A stretch of 64,000 nucleotides of DNA from CAZMHL01 sp045605445. GTDB taxonomy: Bacteria; Bacillota; Clostridia; RGIG6154. This document shows positions 33,230 through 41,003 of this stretch, piece by piece. The notes under the pieces were generated by a model, which worked only from the letters and a program-made list of their open reading frames with translations, did no database searches and was not told the origin of the DNA. Location: positions 62,001 to 126,000 of the forward strand of contig JAZUPZ010000030.1 in the NCBI GenBank assembly GCA_045605445.1, in the 5' to 3' direction. The position numbers and the translations under genes are program-made. The stretch's first letter is position 1. Each line of letters starts with the position of its first letter.

Positions 33230-34102
33230 ATGAAATTAGCAACTACAACGGGAGATTTTGCTTTCTATACAAATGACCAGATGAAAATAATTGATCTCCT
33301 TAAACAATCAGGATTTTCTTATGTGGATTACAGTTTCGGGATTGATCATAAAAACCGAAGCGGGGTATATTCACCTGACTGGCAAGATTATATAAAAAGG
33401 CTGAACGAACATTGCACAAGTACAAGTATGAAATTGATACAGTCACATTCCCCCATGGGAAAACCACTTGCAGATAACAATGACGATTTTATAAATGATA
33501 CAAAAAGATGTATTGAGGCTTGCAAAGGATTGGAGATAAAGAATGTTGTTGTCCATTCGGGTTATTTGCCGGGCATTTCAAAAAAAGAATGTTTTGAGAA
33601 AAACAAAATATTTTACGAAAAGCTTCTTCCGTTAGCGGAGAAACACGAAGTAACCATTCTTACAGAGAACTTTAACAAAATGAGTGTTGAAGGCATGTAC
33701 TGGATAGATAATGCGCCCGATTTGTTGGAACTTATTGAATATGTAAATCATCCACTTTTGCAAGCTGTGTGGGATTGCGGTCATGCAAATATGCAGGACA
33801 TGTCGCAAGAACAGGGAATAACACTTTTGGGCAAGCATATAAAATGTCTTCACATTCATGATAACAACGGTGAATACGACCAGCATATGTATCCGTTTTC
33901 GGGGACTTTGGATATGGATTCTTTTGTAGCCGGACTAAAAAAAATCGGGTATGATGGTTATTTTACACTTGAGGCTTCGAATTTCCTCCAACCGTCATCA
34001 GTCTCCGATTCATGTTTTAAAGAGGACCTGGAGCTTAAGCTTGAAGCAGAAAAATTACTCTGTACAATTGGTAGGAAAATTATTGAATGTTATTCGTTAT
34101 AG
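33230..34102 (+). CDS. TIM-barrel sugar phosphate isomerase/epimerase family protein
   Basis: 290-residue xylose-isomerase-like barrel (AP endonuclease 2 family). Metal-site features: QSHSPMG near residue 70, VVHSGY near 105, LTENFNKM near 145 (Glu), VWDCGHANMQD near 180 (Asp/His), LHIHDNNGEYDQH near 208 (His/Asp) and FTLEASN near 246 (Glu). It probably isomerises or epimerises a sugar or inositol derivative. GGAGGG precedes ATG 33230. Leu and Arg codon use (TTG, TTA) differs from the flanking metabolic genes, and ladder repeats lie on both sides, so it may be acquired DNA. The substrate is unknown. Confidence 0.83.
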   Translation: MKLATTTGDFAFYTNDQMKIIDLLKQSGFSYVDYSFGIDHKNRSGVYSPDWQDYIKRLNEHCTSTSMKLIQSHSPMGKPLADNNDDFINDTKRCIEACKGLEIKNVVVHSGYLPGISKKECFEKNKIFYEKLLPLAEKHEVTILTENFNKMSVEGMYWIDNAPDLLELIEYVNHPLLQAVWDCGHANMQDMSQEQGITLLGKHIKCLHIHDNNGEYDQHMYPFSGTLDMDSFVAGLKKIGYDGYFTLEASNFLQPSSVSDSCFKEDLELKLEAEKLLCTIGRKIIECYSL

Positions 34103-34125
34103 TATGCGGTTCATTGCTAATCGCA

Positions 34126-34219
34126 GCGATATTTTGTTTTGTAATGCTTGTTCTTTCGGGACGAGTTGAAGGGCGTATATCGCCAAAAAAATGGCATCCA
34201 GATTATACAGTCTTTATAT
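34126..34219. repeat. One-rung version of the GCGATAT ladder repeat
   Basis: One GCGATAT (34126-34132) and one inverted ATATCGC (34177-34183) enclose the 16-mer CGGGACGAGTTGAAGG (34157-34172). A 27-nt sequence at 34193-34219 follows. The 16-mer and the 27-mer (26 of 27 identical) recur at the same relative places in the larger unit downstream. Confidence 0.75.
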
Positions 34220-34464
34220 GATGAATTCACTATGTGAATTCATCAGCGATATAAATTCCTGAGGTCATTTGCGATATACCTTGCGGTGCGATATATTACT
34301 TTGTAATGCGATATGTCCCTTCGGGACGAGTTGAAGGAATTTACATCATATCGCAACGGAATGAAATAAAGTTATATCGCATTTGAACGGAGCGAAAATA
34401 TATCGCACGAGCGTGAGTGAGTATATCGCAAAACATCGGCATCCGGATTATACAGTCTTTATAT
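34193..34464. repeat. 27-nt direct repeats flanking the four-rung ladder
   Basis: The 27-nt sequence at 34193-34219 recurs at 34438-34464 with a single A/G difference. It begins GGCATCC and ends ACAGTCTTTATAT. The second copy runs into the palindrome TCTTTATATAAAGA (34456-34469). Confidence 0.85.
34220..34437. repeat. Four-rung nested 'ladder' repeat, core GCGATAT
   Basis: An outer perfect hairpin GATGAATTCAC/GTGAATTCATC (34220-34244) is followed by four direct GCGATAT cores (34246, 34271, 34288, 34308), an apex with GTCCC/GGGAC and the 16-mer CGGGACGAGTTGAAGG (34322-34337), and four inverted ATATCGC cores (34348, 34374, 34400, 34423). Forward gaps are mini-palindromes (ACCTTGCGGT, ATTACTTTGTAAT). 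Forward and inverted counts match, so the element can fold into a stem broken by opposed side hairpins. Not a family I can name. Confidence 0.88.
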
Positions 34465-34499
34465 AAAGATTGTGGAATTTTAGCGGAAGGAGTGATAGA

Positions 34500-35006
34500 A
34501 TGGAAAAAGTAATAATAATTGGTTGTCCCGGTAGTGGGAAAAGCACTTTTGGACGTAAGCTCAAACATATTACAGGGTTACCATTATATCACTTGGATAT
34601 GATGTATTGGAATGAGGATAAAACAACGGTTTCTAAAGAGATTTTTATAGAACGGTTACAGGAGGTTATGAGTAATCCTGAATGGATTATTGACGGAAAT
34701 TATAGTGGTAGTATGGAAATGCGTATCAAAGAGTGTGATACTGTTTTCTTTTTGGATTATCCCACCGAAGTTTGCATAGATGGGATTGTGAAGAGGAAGG
34801 GGAAACCTCGCTCTGATATGCCTTGGGTTGAAAACGATAATACGGATGAAGAGTTCATTGCTTTTATAAAAAACTATAATATGGAAAGCAGACCGAAAGT
34901 CATTAAGTTGTTAGAAAAATATTCGTCAAAAAGCATTATAGTTTTTCGTTCCAGAGTGGAATCGGAAGAATATTTATCGTCATTAAAAAAGGAGAATTAC
35001 ATATGA
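34500..35006 (+). CDS. P-loop NTPase of the adenylate-kinase-like/DNA topology modulation (FlaR) family
   Basis: 168 residues. The Walker A motif GCPGSGKST lies at 8-16. LPLYHLDMMYWNEDKT near 27 and PEWIIDGNYSGSMEMR near 58 are the recognisable FlaR-like segments, and FFLDYPTEVCIDGIVKR gives the Walker B-like strand. Such proteins are small-molecule kinase relatives of unknown substrate; the topology name is historical. ATG 34500 has AAGGAG. It overlaps the next gene by ATGA and probably starts an operon of four genes to 38407. Codon use differs from that of the following genes. Confidence 0.82.
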   Translation: MEKVIIIGCPGSGKSTFGRKLKHITGLPLYHLDMMYWNEDKTTVSKEIFIERLQEVMSNPEWIIDGNYSGSMEMRIKECDTVFFLDYPTEVCIDGIVKRKGKPRSDMPWVENDNTDEEFIAFIKNYNMESRPKVIKLLEKYSSKSIIVFRSRVESEEYLSSLKKENYI

Positions 35007-36127
35007 AAAAAATTGCATTTACGGGGGATCTGGGGTTTTCCTCTAAATATTTCAGGGGAACCTGCAATAAAGAAAACCTTCTTGACCGGAAACTGATTGA
35101 TTATCTCAGCGACAGCGATTATACTGTTGTTAATGTAGAAGGATGTATCAGCGACGGAACATCCTTTGCTTCGAAGCCTATTGTTCACGCAAATCCGCCC
35201 GAGTGTGTGGATTTCCTGAAAAAAATAAACGGAAATGTCTGGTCTCTTGCAAATAATCACATTACCGACTGCGGAATGGAGGGCGTTGAAAGCACTCTTG
35301 AAATCGCAAAGGAGAATAATATACAAACTTTAGGCGTTGGCATGAATATGTCTCAGGCGGAAGCTCCTGTTATAATTGAAAATGACGGAGCGGACATCGG
35401 TATTATTGCCGTAACGGAAGAGGAAACCGTGCAGGCAACCGAAAACAGCGGCGGCTGTGTTTTCTGGGACAACAACGAAAAAATAAAAGAGATGATATCA
35501 AAGGTTAAGGAAAAATGCCGTTTTTGTATTGTTGTGGTTCATTCAGGACCTGAATTTTGTGCTCTTATGCCGCCAAGTGTAAGAAAACAGTATAAAAAAT
35601 ATCTTGAATTCGGCGCTGATATAGTTGTGGGACATCATCCTCACGTTGTTGAAAACTACGAAAAATTCGGCGATAAAATTATTTTCTATTCTATTGGAAA
35701 CTTCGTTTTTGATACCGATTATCAGAGACTTCAGAACTATACCGAATACGGAGTTTTTGTGAAATTCGTATTTGAGAAAGACAGCTTTTCGTGGGATTAC
35801 AAAGCAATGAAAATCAACCGGGAATCCCAAACCATAGAAGAGTGTGAAGCGCCTGCAATTTTTACCAATGTTTCTGCACGTCAGTATGCGCTTTTATGGC
35901 CTCTTGCAATGAGATATCTTTATATAAATGAACACAAAAAGTTTAATTATCTTCAGCCGAAAACCAAAGACTACTCAAGTCTTCAGTGGTTTAAGTTTTA
36001 TTTGAAAAGACATAAGATTTCAGCACGTCACCGGGGAATAATAAGCGGTAATTTAATGTATTGCTTAAATCTCTGGAGACTGGGAGACAGAAAAATTCAG
36101 AAATACATAAAAGAAAGCAAAAAGTAA
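35003..36127 (+). CDS. CapA-family metallophosphatase-like protein (second copy)
   Basis: 374-residue PGA_cap family protein with the metallophosphatase motifs AFTGDLGFS (5-13), VVNVEGCIS (near 41), SLANNHITDCG (near 80), IVVVHSGPEF (near 175), GADIVVGHHPHVVENYE (near 203) and YSIGNFVFD. A basic C-terminal extension (about 310-374) contains KFYLKRHKISARHRG. No signal peptide or anchor. It is clearly diverged from the CapA-family gene at 6900 and sits with transporters rather than capsule genes; its role is unknown. Translationally coupled to the upstream kinase-like gene. Confidence 0.82.
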   Translation: MKKIAFTGDLGFSSKYFRGTCNKENLLDRKLIDYLSDSDYTVVNVEGCISDGTSFASKPIVHANPPECVDFLKKINGNVWSLANNHITDCGMEGVESTLEIAKENNIQTLGVGMNMSQAEAPVIIENDGADIGIIAVTEEETVQATENSGGCVFWDNNEKIKEMISKVKEKCRFCIVVVHSGPEFCALMPPSVRKQYKKYLEFGADIVVGHHPHVVENYEKFGDKIIFYSIGNFVFDTDYQRLQNYTEYGVFVKFVFEKDSFSWDYKAMKINRESQTIEECEAPAIFTNVSARQYALLWPLAMRYLYINEHKKFNYLQPKTKDYSSLQWFKFYLKRHKISARHRGIISGNLMYCLNLWRLGDRKIQKYIKESKK

Positions 36128-36142
36128 TACCAAGAGGGGTTT

Positions 36143-37042
36143 ATGACAAAAGAAAAAATAATCGGGCATCTTGCTGCCGCGTTTACCATTTTCGTATGGG
36201 GAATTACCTTTATAAATACAAAATATCTTGTAGACTATTTCACGCCCATTGACATAATGGCAATAAGATACGTTGTTGCATACATATCACTTTTTATAAT
36301 TTCACCGAAAATACTTAAATTTCAGGGTTGGAAAAAAGAGGGCTATCTTTTTGTTGCGGCAATGTCGGGCGGCGCTGTTTATCAGTACCTTGAAAATCTT
36401 GCAGTATATTATACAAGCCCGGCAAGCGTTTCCTTCATAACGGCACTTTCGCCCGTTTTTACGGTAATAGTTGCTCATATGCTTTACTCGGAAAAGCTTA
36501 ATTTTCAGATAATGTGCGGAATGCTTGTATCCCTTGCCGGAGTTTTCTTTGTAACCTTCGGAGATTCGCAAATAAGCGAAACGGGACTTCTTGGCGACCT
36601 TATAATTCTTGGCGGAGTATGGCTATGGACGGTTTATTCAATTGTAATAAAAAAGATTGCAGACTTCGGACTTACACAGATTCAGATAAGCAGAAGAATA
36701 TTTCTGTATTCTCTGTTTTTTATTGTTCCTTATGCAACCTTTACACCGGGGAAAATAAGTATGGAATACTTAATGATGCCATCAAGCATTATAAACCTTG
36801 CCTTTCTTTCGGTTATAGCCTCGGCAATATGCTTTTGCACCTGGAACAAGGGGGTAATTGCAATCGGCCCGACTGCGGCAAACAAATATATGTTTGTAAT
36901 GCCGGTAATAACTCTTCTGGGGCAGATTGTTTATAATAAAGATCAGCTGGGAATGCTTGCAGTTCTTGGAATGTTTTTAATTCTTTTCGGACTTGCAGTT
37001 ACGGAAACAGATTTCAAAAGATTAAAAAAGGAGATGCGATAA
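36143..37042 (+). CDS. EamA/DMT-family transporter
   Basis: 299-residue protein with ten membrane helices in two EamA repeats. Repeat 1 begins HLAAAFTIFVWGITFINTKY and contains NLAVYYTSPASVSFITALSP; repeat 2 begins GDLIILGGVWLWTVYSIVIK. Family members export amino acids or other metabolites. GAGGGG precedes the ATG, 16 bp after the CapA-family gene, and a MATE gene follows at once, so two exporters are co-transcribed. The substrate is unknown. Confidence 0.9.
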   Translation: MTKEKIIGHLAAAFTIFVWGITFINTKYLVDYFTPIDIMAIRYVVAYISLFIISPKILKFQGWKKEGYLFVAAMSGGAVYQYLENLAVYYTSPASVSFITALSPVFTVIVAHMLYSEKLNFQIMCGMLVSLAGVFFVTFGDSQISETGLLGDLIILGGVWLWTVYSIVIKKIADFGLTQIQISRRIFLYSLFFIVPYATFTPGKISMEYLMMPSSIINLAFLSVIASAICFCTWNKGVIAIGPTAANKYMFVMPVITLLGQIVYNKDQLGMLAVLGMFLILFGLAVTETDFKRLKKEMR

Positions 37043-37048
37043 AAAGTG

Positions 37049-38407
37049 ATGGAAATATCACAATACGATAAAATGACCAAAACTCCGGTTTCAAAGCTTG
37101 TGGTAAAACTTGGAATACCCACAACAATAAGCATGCTTGTAACAAGCTTTTACAATCTTGCAGATACTGCTTTTGTGGGACAGCTTGGAACAAGTGCATC
37201 GGGAGCCATTGGCGTTTCTTTCGGATTTATGTCAATAATTCAGGCATTTGGCTTTATGTACGGTCAGGGAGCGGGAAGTATAATTTCAAGAATGCTTGGA
37301 AGAAAGGATGCAAAATCAGCTTCAAAAATAGCTTCCACCTCCTTCTTTGTGGCAATAATTACGGGAATTATAATTTCACTTCTGGGATTTTTGTTTTTAG
37401 AACCAATGATTTATGCCCTGGGAAGCTCTGATACAATTTTCCCTTATGCCGTTGACTATCTTAAATATATTCTTATAGCGGCGCCTTTTATGATGGCATC
37501 ATTTACGCTTAATAACATATTAAGATTTGAGGGAAAAGCGGCGTTTGCAATGATAGGGCTTCTTACCGGTGCATTTCTTAACATAGCAGGGGACCCTCTT
37601 CTTATTTTTGTGTTCGATATGGGAATCGGTGGTGCGGGACTTGCAACCGCAATTTCTCAGATAGTAAGTTTTTTAATACTTTTAAGTATTTTTCTTATGG
37701 GAAAAACCGAAACAAAGATTTCCTTTAAAAATATAACGAAGAAATGGAGAGATTTGTTTGACATTGTTGCAACAGGTGTGCCTGCGCTTATCCGTCAGGG
37801 CTTTGCAAGTGTTTCAACAATTCTTCTTAATTCAAATGCTCGTGTATACGGCGATGCGGCGGTTGCGGCAATGAGCATTGTAAACAGAATAACAATGTTC
37901 GTGTTCTCAATCGGACTTGGTTTAAGCCAGGGCTTTCAGCCCGTTTGCGGCTTTAACTTCGGGGCAGGAAAATACAAAAGGGTGCGCGATTCATACAGAT
38001 TTACTATTATCTGTTCTGAATTTATGATTGCAGCCCTTGCAACGGTTGTATTTATCCTTACTCCAACCCTTATCACACTGTTTCGTGACGATGTTCAGGT
38101 AATAGAAATAGGAACCTTTGCTTTAAGAGTTCAATGCGCTGCGCTTCTGCTTCATCCTGTGGTTGTTGCAACAAATATGATGTTTCAGAGCATAGGACAA
38201 AAAATTCTCGCCGCATTTACAGCAATACTTAGAAACGGACTTTGTTTTGTTCCGCTTATAATAATTCTGCCGCAAAAACTTGGACTTTTCGGAATTCAGA
38301 TAGCTCAGTCGGTAGCAGATGTACTTACGTTTATAATCTTAGTACCTCTTGCGTTTTATATTTACGGAAAACTTAAAAAGCTTGAAAGTGAAAAAGGAAC
38401 TCTGTGA
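37049..38407 (+). CDS. MATE-family efflux transporter
   Basis: 452-residue, 12-helix exporter. MTKTPVSKLVVKLGIPTTIS and SFYNLADTAFVGQLGTSASG near the start are characteristic of clostridial MATE proteins (DinF/MepA side). It begins six bases after the EamA gene; ATG 37049 is chosen over GTG 37046, though AAGGAG (37028) is rather far away. The stop codon lies in a hairpin whose sequence is repeated 258 bp downstream around an inserted hairpin-rich stretch. The substrate is unknown. Confidence 0.9.
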   Translation: MEISQYDKMTKTPVSKLVVKLGIPTTISMLVTSFYNLADTAFVGQLGTSASGAIGVSFGFMSIIQAFGFMYGQGAGSIISRMLGRKDAKSASKIASTSFFVAIITGIIISLLGFLFLEPMIYALGSSDTIFPYAVDYLKYILIAAPFMMASFTLNNILRFEGKAAFAMIGLLTGAFLNIAGDPLLIFVFDMGIGGAGLATAISQIVSFLILLSIFLMGKTETKISFKNITKKWRDLFDIVATGVPALIRQGFASVSTILLNSNARVYGDAAVAAMSIVNRITMFVFSIGLGLSQGFQPVCGFNFGAGKYKRVRDSYRFTIICSEFMIAALATVVFILTPTLITLFRDDVQVIEIGTFALRVQCAALLLHPVVVATNMMFQSIGQKILAAFTAILRNGLCFVPLIIILPQKLGLFGIQIAQSVADVLTFIILVPLAFYIYGKLKKLESEKGTL

Positions 38408-38673
38408 GTTCCTTTCAGACCATCGAAAAAGTCGTTCTATCGCAAGAAAAAATGCAGTGTTTATCGATTTTCGGCAAACCGAAACCAATAGTTTAAAAAC
38501 AGAGCCGTTTCTTCTGGGAAACCGCTCTGTTTCTTGCTTTACGCGAAAATGAGCCTTGCCGTACCAGAAGTACTGTCTGCGTCCATTTTCGCGTAATATA
38601 ACTTCCTTTTTCTCGTTCTGCCATTGTGTCGCAAGGTTATCGACACAAAAAAAGGAACTCTGTGAGTTCCTTT
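38391..38673. repeat. Duplicated 25-nt terminator hairpin flanking a 233-bp hairpin-rich insert
   Basis: An identical 25-nt sequence (GGAACTC TGT GAGTTCC with A and T flanks) is at 38391-38415, spanning the MATE stop codon, and at 38649-38673. Only the second copy keeps a long T-run and acts as a bidirectional terminator with the DUF3048 gene. Between them lie AAACAGAGC/GCTCTGTTT with inner GTTTC/GGAAAC, ACGCGAAAATG/CATTTTCGCGT (11 bp) and GTGTCG/CGACAC hairpins. No gene is seen in 38408-38675. Confidence 0.85.
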
Positions 38674-38675
38674 TT

Positions 38676-39689
38676 TTAGTATGTAATATTTCCGTTTTCG
38701 GGAACAATGTTAATAAATGTTCTGCCCGGGTTTAAAACAACTTCTTCTCCGTTTTCATAGGTATAAACGGTTTTTGCATTTCTCGATGCTTTAGACCATT
38801 TTATTTTTATACATTTTCCGCCGGAGAACAGAAAGCCTTCTCCGGAGCCTATGTTTGAAAGGTCTTGTCTGCCTTTGTTTTCGCCGTCGTTTAACGGGAA
38901 GTTTTTCACCTTGTATGCAATAATGTTTTCACAGTCAAGAGTTTCGCCGCTCTGCATCTTGTGAGGATAACCGTTTATGTACTTAAGATAAACGCCCTTT
39001 TCTTCGTTATACTCGTAAGAAGTTGTATAGTGATAGGAGTATTTAAGTTTTAAGCTTTTTGCGTCGTTTCCTTCTGCTTCAACCTCTTCCTTGTTGAAAG
39101 AAAGGAGCTGATTTGTTGTATTAAGAGAATAATTTTTGCTTTTCGCAAAGTTTTTCAGAACCTCGCCTGAAGAATAAAGGTTGTGCCAGGTACTGTTGTA
39201 AGTGTTGTCACGCCAGAAGGCTTTCGCATCAGTTCCGATTACTCCGTTAATATTTTTAATTTTAAGGGAGGAAATGTCCTGCTGTGCTTTCGGGCTCCAT
39301 CCGCAATGGGCATAAACTGCATCGTTTTCAAGAACATAGTCAAGAAAATAATGCCTTGAAGAACGGATAGGTCCAACCTTTTCAACGCTGTGGTCCTTAA
39401 AAAGAGCCATGAATCTTGTGGCGCCGCCTTCAACTACAATTTCGTAAACAAGGTATGCCTTTTCAAGACCTGTCTGAGGTCTGGCGTTTTCGTCGTCATT
39501 GTCAATCATAACGGCAATAGGTCTTGTTTCGTTTACAACACCTTTGTAAAATTCCGAAACATTTTCCGTTTCAACAACGGGAGTTTCTGTTTCTGTAACG
39601 GGAGGTTCAATGCTGTCGTCAGGCTTTTTTCCGCAGGAGGAAAGAAAAACACATACAACCAGCAAAATACCTAAAAGTCTCATTTTCAA
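38676..39689 (-). CDS. DUF3048-family lipoprotein (YerB-like)
   Basis: About 337 residues. The N-terminal signal ends in the lipobox LSSCG (Cys near 18), so it is probably a membrane-anchored lipoprotein. A Thr/Glu-rich linker follows, then the DUF3048 domain: NETRPIAVMIDNDDENARPQTGL (seen in parts), MALFKDHSVEKVGPIRSSRHYFLDY and YAHCGWSPKAQ. Function unknown; relatives such as YerB are envelope proteins. The start is placed at TTG 39689, six bases after GAGGTG; ATG 39683 is an alternative. The reading frame is open much further upstream but that part has no ribosome site and overlaps the divergent gene. Confidence 0.85.
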   Translation of the reverse strand: MKMRLLGILLVVCVFLSSCGKKPDDSIEPPVTETETPVVETENVSEFYKGVVNETRPIAVMIDNDDENARPQTGLEKAYLVYEIVVEGGATRFMALFKDHSVEKVGPIRSSRHYFLDYVLENDAVYAHCGWSPKAQQDISSLKIKNINGVIGTDAKAFWRDNTYNSTWHNLYSSGEVLKNFAKSKNYSLNTTNQLLSFNKEEVEAEGNDAKSLKLKYSYHYTTSYEYNEEKGVYLKYINGYPHKMQSGETLDCENIIAYKVKNFPLNDGENKGRQDLSNIGSGEGFLFSGGKCIKIKWSKASRNAKTVYTYENGEEVVLNPGRTFINIVPENGNITY

Positions 39690-39707
39690 TGTTATCACCT
39701 CAAGCAG

Positions 39708-39736
39708 ATAGTAACATAAACGGCAAAAAAAGTCAA
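39708..39736 (-). promoter_or_regulatory. Promoter of the DUF3048 gene
   Basis: Minus strand TTGACT (39736-39731), 17-bp spacer, TACTAT (39713-39708) preceded by TGT. Confidence 0.65.
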
Positions 39737-39747
39737 ATGATAAGATA

Positions 39748-39776
39748 TTGACATAAAGGGAAAATAAAGGTAATAT
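39748..39776 (+). promoter_or_regulatory. Promoter of the small Cys-containing protein gene
   Basis: TTGACA 39748-39753, 17-bp spacer, TAATAT 39771-39776; a TATAAT lies three bases further on. Confidence 0.6.
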
Positions 39777-39793
39777 AATAGTAGGTGATAACA

Positions 39794-39976
39794 TTGAACA
39801 AGGATAATCAGTGCGATTTGTGCTCATATTATGTATATGATGAAGAAATGGAAATGTACGTTTGTGATATGAATCTCGATGAGGATGATATGGGAAGATT
39901 TTACTCCTCCCGCAGGGAAAGCTGCCCGTATTTTCATCTTGATGATGAGTATAAAATAGTAAGAAAACAAAATTAA
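39794..39976 (+). CDS. Small acidic Cys-containing protein (DUF6472-like)
   Basis: 60 residues, beginning at TTG 39794, with AGGTGAT just upstream. Four Cys: CDLC near residues 7-10, then YVCD and SCPYF. The CxxC plus two later Cys suggest a small metal site, and it is strongly acidic (EDDMG, DDEYK). Short proteins of this type are widespread in Clostridia beside DUF3048 genes, as I recall, but none has a known function. The exact inverted-repeat relation of its start region with the divergent gene is odd. Confidence 0.65.
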   Translation: MNKDNQCDLCSYYVYDEEMEMYVCDMNLDEDDMGRFYSSRRESCPYFHLDDEYKIVRKQN

Positions 39977-40116
39977 GAGGAAAGTATAATTTGGCGCATA
40001 ACAAATTTCACCTAACTTAACGTATCTATATACGTTTTCAGGTTCAGTTTGTCCGTTCTGCATCAAAATATATTCATTCCTTAAGGTTACCAACACTATG
40101 TAATTAGGAGGATATT
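39977..40116 (+). other. Gap before the SCP2 gene, with one small hairpin
   Basis: AACGTAT/ATACGTT forms a 7-bp hairpin near 40018-40034, followed by a short T-run; it may be a weak terminator for the small gene. AGGAGG precedes the next ATG. No further gene is seen. Confidence 0.4.
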
Positions 40117-40692
40117 ATGAACTTTCAGGAAATGTTTTTAAAAATCAAAAAGAAAACCGATAAATCCGAGCTTAAGGATTTCAACAGCTTTCTTGCAATA
40201 CAGATAAATGTTACCGACCTTGACTGCGGCGGAGCATTTTATGTTGAACATAAAGAAGGTAAATTTTCAGTTGAACCTTATGACTACAAAGACAAAACCG
40301 CAGAATTAACCTGCGACTATAAAACCCTTTTAAGGCTTATCGACGGAAAAACCGAGCTTGAAAAAGCAATAGGCTCGGGAAACGCAGCTGTAGACGGAAG
40401 CTGGGAGCATATAAAGAAGGTTGTGGAAGCGTTTGCCGAAAACAATCTTAAAAAGGCAGTAAAAAAAGTAAAGGCAAAGGCTGAACCTCTGGTAAAGGAA
40501 ACAATAAAAAAGGCTAAACCAAAGGTTGAAAAGGCGGTAAAAACTGCAGAGCCGGTTGTAAAAGAAACAATTAAAAAGGTTAAACCTAAAATTGAAAAAG
40601 CAGTAAAAACCGTTGAACCAAAAGTGAAAAAAACAATAGATAAGGTTAAAGACGAGGTTTCGGAAACCGTAAAGAAAATTAAAAAGAAATAA
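40117..40692 (+). CDS. SCP2 sterol-carrier-like domain protein with Lys-rich repeat tail
   Basis: 191 residues. Residues 1-105 look like an SCP2 lipid-binding domain (LTCDYKTLLRLIDGKTELEKA near 65-90, then GDGSWEHIKK-like residues). Residues about 106-191 are three roughly 22-residue repeats of the form EPxVKxTIKKxKPKxEKAVKT. They are rich in Lys and Glu, should form long amphipathic helices or a coiled coil, and recall phasins or apolipoprotein-like proteins. It might bind membrane lipid, storage granules or nucleic acid; none is shown. AGGAGG start site; a terminator follows, shared with the convergent XRE gene. Confidence 0.75.
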   Translation: MNFQEMFLKIKKKTDKSELKDFNSFLAIQINVTDLDCGGAFYVEHKEGKFSVEPYDYKDKTAELTCDYKTLLRLIDGKTELEKAIGSGNAAVDGSWEHIKKVVEAFAENNLKKAVKKVKAKAEPLVKETIKKAKPKVEKAVKTAEPVVKETIKKVKPKIEKAVKTVEPKVKKTIDKVKDEVSETVKKIKKK

Positions 40693-40703
40693 ATTTAATA
40701 ATT

Positions 40704-40741
40704 AAAAGGATACCGTTGTAAACACTACGGTATCCTTTTTT
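40704..40741. terminator. Bidirectional terminator between the SCP2 and XRE genes
   Basis: AAAAGGATACCG pairs with CGGTATCCTTTT across a 12-nt loop, A-rich before and T-rich after. It overlaps the end of the XRE gene. Confidence 0.85.
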
Positions 40742-40961
40742 CGATTTCCAGAATAACATCACTCATTTTTATGTCCATAGCACAGCAAATTCTGTAAAGC
40801 GTTTCAAGTGTAGGCTTTCTTTCTCCGCGCTCGATAGCGCTTAAGTGTGTTCTGCCAATGTCGGCGAATCCGCTTACAACCTCCTGGGAAAGCTTTCTCC
40901 TTTTTCGGAATTCCGACAATACTTCGCCTACAATTTTCGAATCTAACGTGGCTTCAAACAT
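40725..40961 (-). CDS. XRE-family helix-turn-helix regulator
   Basis: 78 residues, essentially a lone Cro/C1-type HTH: LSEFRKRRKLSQEVVSGFAD then IGRTHLSAIERGERKPTLET, typical of XRE helices 2-4. ATG 40961 has AGGGGTG upstream; the longer reading frame begins inside the operator region. It is divergent from the envelope operon starting at 41105. Two 16-bp operator-like copies lie in the gap, one of them between the -35 and -10 of the operon promoter, so it probably represses that operon (inference). Confidence 0.88.
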   Translation of the reverse strand: MFEATLDSKIVGEVLSEFRKRRKLSQEVVSGFADIGRTHLSAIERGERKPTLETLYRICCAMDIKMSDVILEIEKRIP

Positions 40962-41003
40962 ACTAACACCCCTTAATTCATTATATAGTTGATTTATGTA
41001 TAA

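Larger units (their letters stand above)
39685..39798. repeat. 16-nt perfect inverted repeat covering two divergent start regions
   Basis: TTCAATGTTATCACCT (39685-39700) and AGGTGATAACATTGAA (39783-39798) are exact reverse complements. Each arm contains the ribosome site and TTG start of one of the two divergent genes. Confidence 0.8.

Noticed and set aside
33064..33276. 70-residue reading frame across the MITE-like element
   Set aside because: It consists of palindrome sequence, has no ribosome site, and overlaps the well-supported isomerase start.
39690..40004. N-terminal extension of the DUF3048 protein
   Set aside because: The added part has no ribosome site, runs over both promoters and the divergent gene, and would place the lipoprotein signal internally.
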